Assembly (NCBI RefSeq): GCF_014201715.1
Contig: NZ_JACHFD010000006.1
Span: 170,510-234,509 of the forward strand
Direction: 5' to 3'
Origin: Haloferula luteola
GTDB taxonomy: Bacteria > Verrucomicrobiota > Verrucomicrobiia > Verrucomicrobiales > Akkermansiaceae
DNA length: 64,000 nt
Shown: in pieces, positions 61,194-64,000 of the stretch
Position numbering within the stretch: position 1 is the first letter of the stretch
How the letters are laid out: each line of letters opens with the position of its first letter
Program-made: the position numbers and the translations under genes
The notes under the pieces: generated by a model
Database searches by the model: none
What the model was told of the DNA's origin: nothing
The model's input: the letters and a program-made list of their open reading frames with translations, nothing else

Positions 61194-63140
61194 TCACCGC
61201 TCCGGCGTGGAGAGGCCAGCATTTGACGAATAAGGAGCCATCGGAGGCCATTCAACTTCTTCAGGATCCTGAGGCTTCGCCGTCCCCTCGATAGTCGATC
61301 TACCAGCCTCGTCAGCCACCACGGATTGGTTAGCCAATTCACGGATCGTATGAACTCTTTGATTCCCTGGCAGCTCGGATTCGAGCCGATCAAGAACGCG
61401 ATGACCCAACCCAACTTCCCCTCTTCTCATCGCAATCTCTGCGATCAGCAACTGAACCGACGGATCAACTCTTGCATTTCCAGGAAGCCGTTCATCAACG
61501 ATCCTCTGAGCTTCTGAGTGCCTGCCTAGCCGCGTAAGAGCCAGTGCATACTCAATTTGAGGACCGGGAATGTCAGGAGTAAGATTGGCAGCAATTTCAA
61601 GGATTCCGATCGCATCTTCAACTTTCCCCTGGTCCAATTCAATCAGGGCTAGGAGGCGCTCCCCTGCAAACTTCACATCCGGCGCACCACCCCGCTCGCC
61701 CAAACCAATGAGAGATTTCGCACACCATTCGGCTTTGTCATTGTTCCCAACCTGAAGGTGTGCAATCCCAAGATTCGCCAAAGCCTTCCCATTCATTGGC
61801 TCCTGAAGGACCACATCTTCCCATAAGAGCACCGGTGACGAATAGACATGATTCCGAGACCAAGTCGCCGCCGACAATACGCCCAACAAGCTCATATAGA
61901 TCAATGCGCATGAAACAGCATTAAGCACGAACGAGCAAGACGACAATGCCCTAACTAGCAATGATCCCAAAAGCGCGACCATAACACCAACTATCACCAA
62001 GGACGGAAGATACATTCTAAATTCAGCGTAGGGTTCCAGCGTCAGCGGCAATAATGAACTTGTCGGAGCCAACACGCCCAGGAAGACGATGGCTGCCAAC
62101 CAGAGCCACCTCCGCCTTCTCCCACCAAGGAGCACCATCGCTCCGATTAGCATGAGAAATATTAGCGCAGGCAGCCATCTTTTTGCTTCACCCCAACCCA
62201 ACGGCAGAGAGAAAAAATTCAGCGATGACGGCCAAAAAATGAGCCTCAAATACTTGAAAATGGCTGAGCATTGAAACCGCAGATATCCCAACGGGGTCTC
62301 CCAAAAAACACCTGATTCACCAAGTTCTTTCGTTCGAATTCCAGTAAAAATCCAACCAATGATCGCCACGAAAATCGCACCAAGAATCAAATAATACCAA
62401 CCACGCTGCTTACCGAGACTTCTCCAGGTTGGGAAATGGACAAAGCTCTCGAATATTGGAGCAATTGCAATAAACACCACCCCGGATTCTTTGGACAGGG
62501 CAGACAAGATCCCGCAAGCTCCTGCTAGGCCTAACCACCTGCGAGAACTTCTTTCCTCCGCAATAAGGAGACACAACAAGCCCACCATAAGAAACAAAGA
62601 CATGATAACCTCGGCCCTTTGGTAGATAAAACTCACAGCATTAGTCGGCAAGGGATGAAGCATCCACAATATTGCGCTGCACAAAGCCAACAATTTAGGG
62701 CATGCACAATTAAATCTTTTCGCCAACTTTGAAAGCAGCAAAAACCCCACGCATCCCGTGGTAAAATGGAGAACCAGATTCGTCATGCGATACCCAAAAG
62801 GATGCAATCCTGAAACCTGAAAGTCTATCCAGCTTATCATCCCAGTTACCGGTCGACGGTCGAATTGCAAAGAACTCTCGTGATCGCGGAAAAACACTGT
62901 TGGATTGAAGGACATCCTGAAATCAGCATTCCCTGGAATTGCTTCGATGTCATCAAAGAGAAAAGGGCCTCTCAAGCTCGGCGAGTAACAAACCATCAAC
63001 AGCTGGAAGGAAATCGCGAAAGCCAAAGCGAGAACTATCCCTGTGCATTTGCACTCGAACAATGTAAGAATCCTGATGACATCCGGCTTATCAGGTGAAC
63101 ACTTGCCGGGATCGCGCGAAAGAGGAAAGTTCGGGTTCAT
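61194..63140 (-). CDS. TMTC-like multi-pass membrane protein with C-terminal TPRs
   Basis: The protein has 648 residues with about ten membrane helices in the first ~425 and a soluble C-terminal TPR part (ALANLGIAHLQVGNNDKAEW, QIEYALALTRLGRHSEA). The first lumenal-side loop has LRGPFLFDDIEAI, a di-acidic motif typical of GT-C glycosyltransferases; RRPVTGMISWIDFQVSGLHPFGYRMTN-type residues follow. The architecture matches TMTC (GT105) O-mannosyltransferases and related DUF1736 proteins. Glycosyl transfer from a lipid-linked sugar is inferred. The region is AT-richer than the rest of the window. Confidence 0.82.
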   Translation of the reverse strand: MNPNFPLSRDPGKCSPDKPDVIRILTLFECKCTGIVLALAFAISFQLLMVCYSPSLRGPFLFDDIEAIPGNADFRMSFNPTVFFRDHESSLQFDRRPVTGMISWIDFQVSGLHPFGYRMTNLVLHFTTGCVGFLLLSKLAKRFNCACPKLLALCSAILWMLHPLPTNAVSFIYQRAEVIMSLFLMVGLLCLLIAEERSSRRWLGLAGACGILSALSKESGVVFIAIAPIFESFVHFPTWRSLGKQRGWYYLILGAIFVAIIGWIFTGIRTKELGESGVFWETPLGYLRFQCSAIFKYLRLIFWPSSLNFFSLPLGWGEAKRWLPALIFLMLIGAMVLLGGRRRRWLWLAAIVFLGVLAPTSSLLPLTLEPYAEFRMYLPSLVIVGVMVALLGSLLVRALSSCSFVLNAVSCALIYMSLLGVLSAATWSRNHVYSSPVLLWEDVVLQEPMNGKALANLGIAHLQVGNNDKAEWCAKSLIGLGERGGAPDVKFAGERLLALIELDQGKVEDAIGILEIAANLTPDIPGPQIEYALALTRLGRHSEAQRIVDERLPGNARVDPSVQLLIAEIAMRRGEVGLGHRVLDRLESELPGNQRVHTIRELANQSVVADEAGRSTIEGTAKPQDPEEVEWPPMAPYSSNAGLSTPER

Positions 63141-63405
63141 AGATCAAACGGACAAGGTCTTGGCGGAAAATTTCGAATCGTCATCCCTGTCCATCTCAGC
63201 CCTACCCAGACTTTGGAGCAAGTCGGGATTTCTAGTTCTCCACAAATAGTTTTTATCGCCACGAACGAATTCCTCTACCAGTCACCCACTCCCGATCCTC
63301 AGGGGTTGTCACGAACCTCGCTTGCGTTCCGCGCCCAACGATGAATCATTCTCAAACTTCACCGAATTGAGGCGAAGAAGAATCTACCGGCCCCATTTGG
63401 AACCC

Positions 63406-64000
63406 ATGTGCCCCTCTCCCCCTCCAAAAAAATATGCGATCATCATCGGAGCCGGTCCTGCTGGACTCACCGCAGCCTACGAGTTACTCACTCGCTCAGA
63501 CATCATTCCAATCATTATTGAGCGAGATTCGCAAGTAGGTGGAATCTCAAAAACAGTCAACTACCGCGGCAACCGCATCGATATCGGCGGGCATCGATTC
63601 TTCTCAAAATCCGCTCAAATTGTTACCTGGTGGGAAAAGTTCTTTCCCGTTCAAGGCCAAGTTGCCTCGTCACCTGACAACCCTTTAAACTCTCCATTTA
63701 ACTGCACAGGGGGACCTGATCCTGAGATCCAGGATCGGGTCTTCCTCGTGAGAAAGCGAATCTCTAGAATTTACTTTCTTAAGCAATTTTTCGCCTATCC
63801 CCTTCGCCCTACCTTCGAACTTTTCCACTCACTCGGATGGGGACGAACATTGAGAATACTGAGAGATTATCTGACAAGCAGAGCAAACCCAATCACTCCC
63901 GTCCTGTCCCTTGAGGACTTTTTTATTAATCGCTTTGGCAAGCATCTCTATCAAACCTTCTTCAAGGAATACACAGAGAAGCTTTGGGGCGTTCCCTGTA
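63406..64000 (+). CDS. FAD-dependent oxidoreductase (HemY/UDP-galactopyranose mutase-like), partial
   Basis: Only the first 198 residues are in the window. The dinucleotide motif is [17 protein letters not shown], then [13 protein letters not shown] and [12 protein letters not shown], a pattern shared by protoporphyrinogen-oxidase-like and UDP-galactopyranose-mutase-like FAD proteins that often sit in exopolysaccharide loci. The C-terminal half that would show the substrate site is beyond the end. The ATG at 63406 puts the FAD motif at residue 10. Confidence 0.88.
   Translation, partial: MCPSPPPKKYAIIIGAGPAGLTAAYELLTRSDIIPIIIERDSQVGGISKTVNYRGNRIDIGGHRFFSKSAQIVTWWEKFFPVQGQVASSPDNPLNSPFNCTGGPDPEIQDRVFLVRKRISRIYFLKQFFAYPLRPTFELFHSLGWGRTLRILRDYLTSRANPITPVLSLEDFFINRFGKHLYQTFFKEYTEKLWGVPC

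Overview
The window looks like a chromosomal segment from a member of the Verrucomicrobiota. It is GC-rich, and it carries very large secreted proteins built from LamG, Ig, Calx-beta, DNRLRE and autotransporter-type beta repeats. It also has a PEP-CTERM protein, a Tat-exported Gfo/Idh/MocA oxidoreductase, a PUR-domain nucleic-acid binder and many genes without a clear Shine-Dalgarno. This assignment rests on protein style, not on a marker gene. I saw no rRNA, tRNA, CRISPR array or intact insertion sequence.

Left part (1-22 kb). A truncated lipoprotein gene diverges from a blaI-M56 peptidase pair, and three near-identical 16-bp dyads lie between them. A compact lipid-type cluster follows: an active ketosynthase, a partner ketosynthase without catalytic residues, an AMP-ligase-like protein, a FabZ-like dehydratase and an acyltransferase. 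It resembles part of an aryl-polyene or unusual fatty-acid locus and has no visible carrier protein. Housekeeping genes come next (carA, purA, hom, dus, an rRNA m5C methyltransferase). They are mixed with envelope and redox genes: a redoxin with an orphan DsbD N-terminal domain, an OmpA-family protein, a thioredoxin lipoprotein, a dual CDGSH protein and a GHL10-type glycosidase.

Middle part (22-40 kb). A 1914-residue secreted multidomain protein and a secreted EEP nuclease-like protein lie in tandem on the minus strand. They are followed by a Tat-exported oxidoreductase, undecaprenyl-diphosphate synthase (uppS), a sigma54-dependent response regulator, a secreted TPR protein and a GH5 glycosidase.

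Fructan-type locus (40-56 kb). This is the most interesting part. It has a sugar-porter MFS transporter divergent from a DUF2961/GH172 protein, a PEP-CTERM protein, two secreted GH32 enzymes and a GntR-LacI (AraR-type) regulator. A LamG/autotransporter-repeat protein shares a roughly 235-residue module with the larger GH32. The set suggests extracellular fructan breakdown, uptake of released sugar and a local sugar-responsive regulator. Four giant secreted proteins of the window also end in the same kind of C-terminal module, which may be a sorting or anchoring signal.

Right end (56-64 kb). An HrpA-type helicase is followed by a small membrane-anchored protein, a decayed IS3-type transposase OrfA, a TMTC-like membrane protein with TPRs, and the start of an FAD-dependent oxidoreductase of the type found in polysaccharide loci. 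The last 3 kb look AT-richer and may have been acquired separately.
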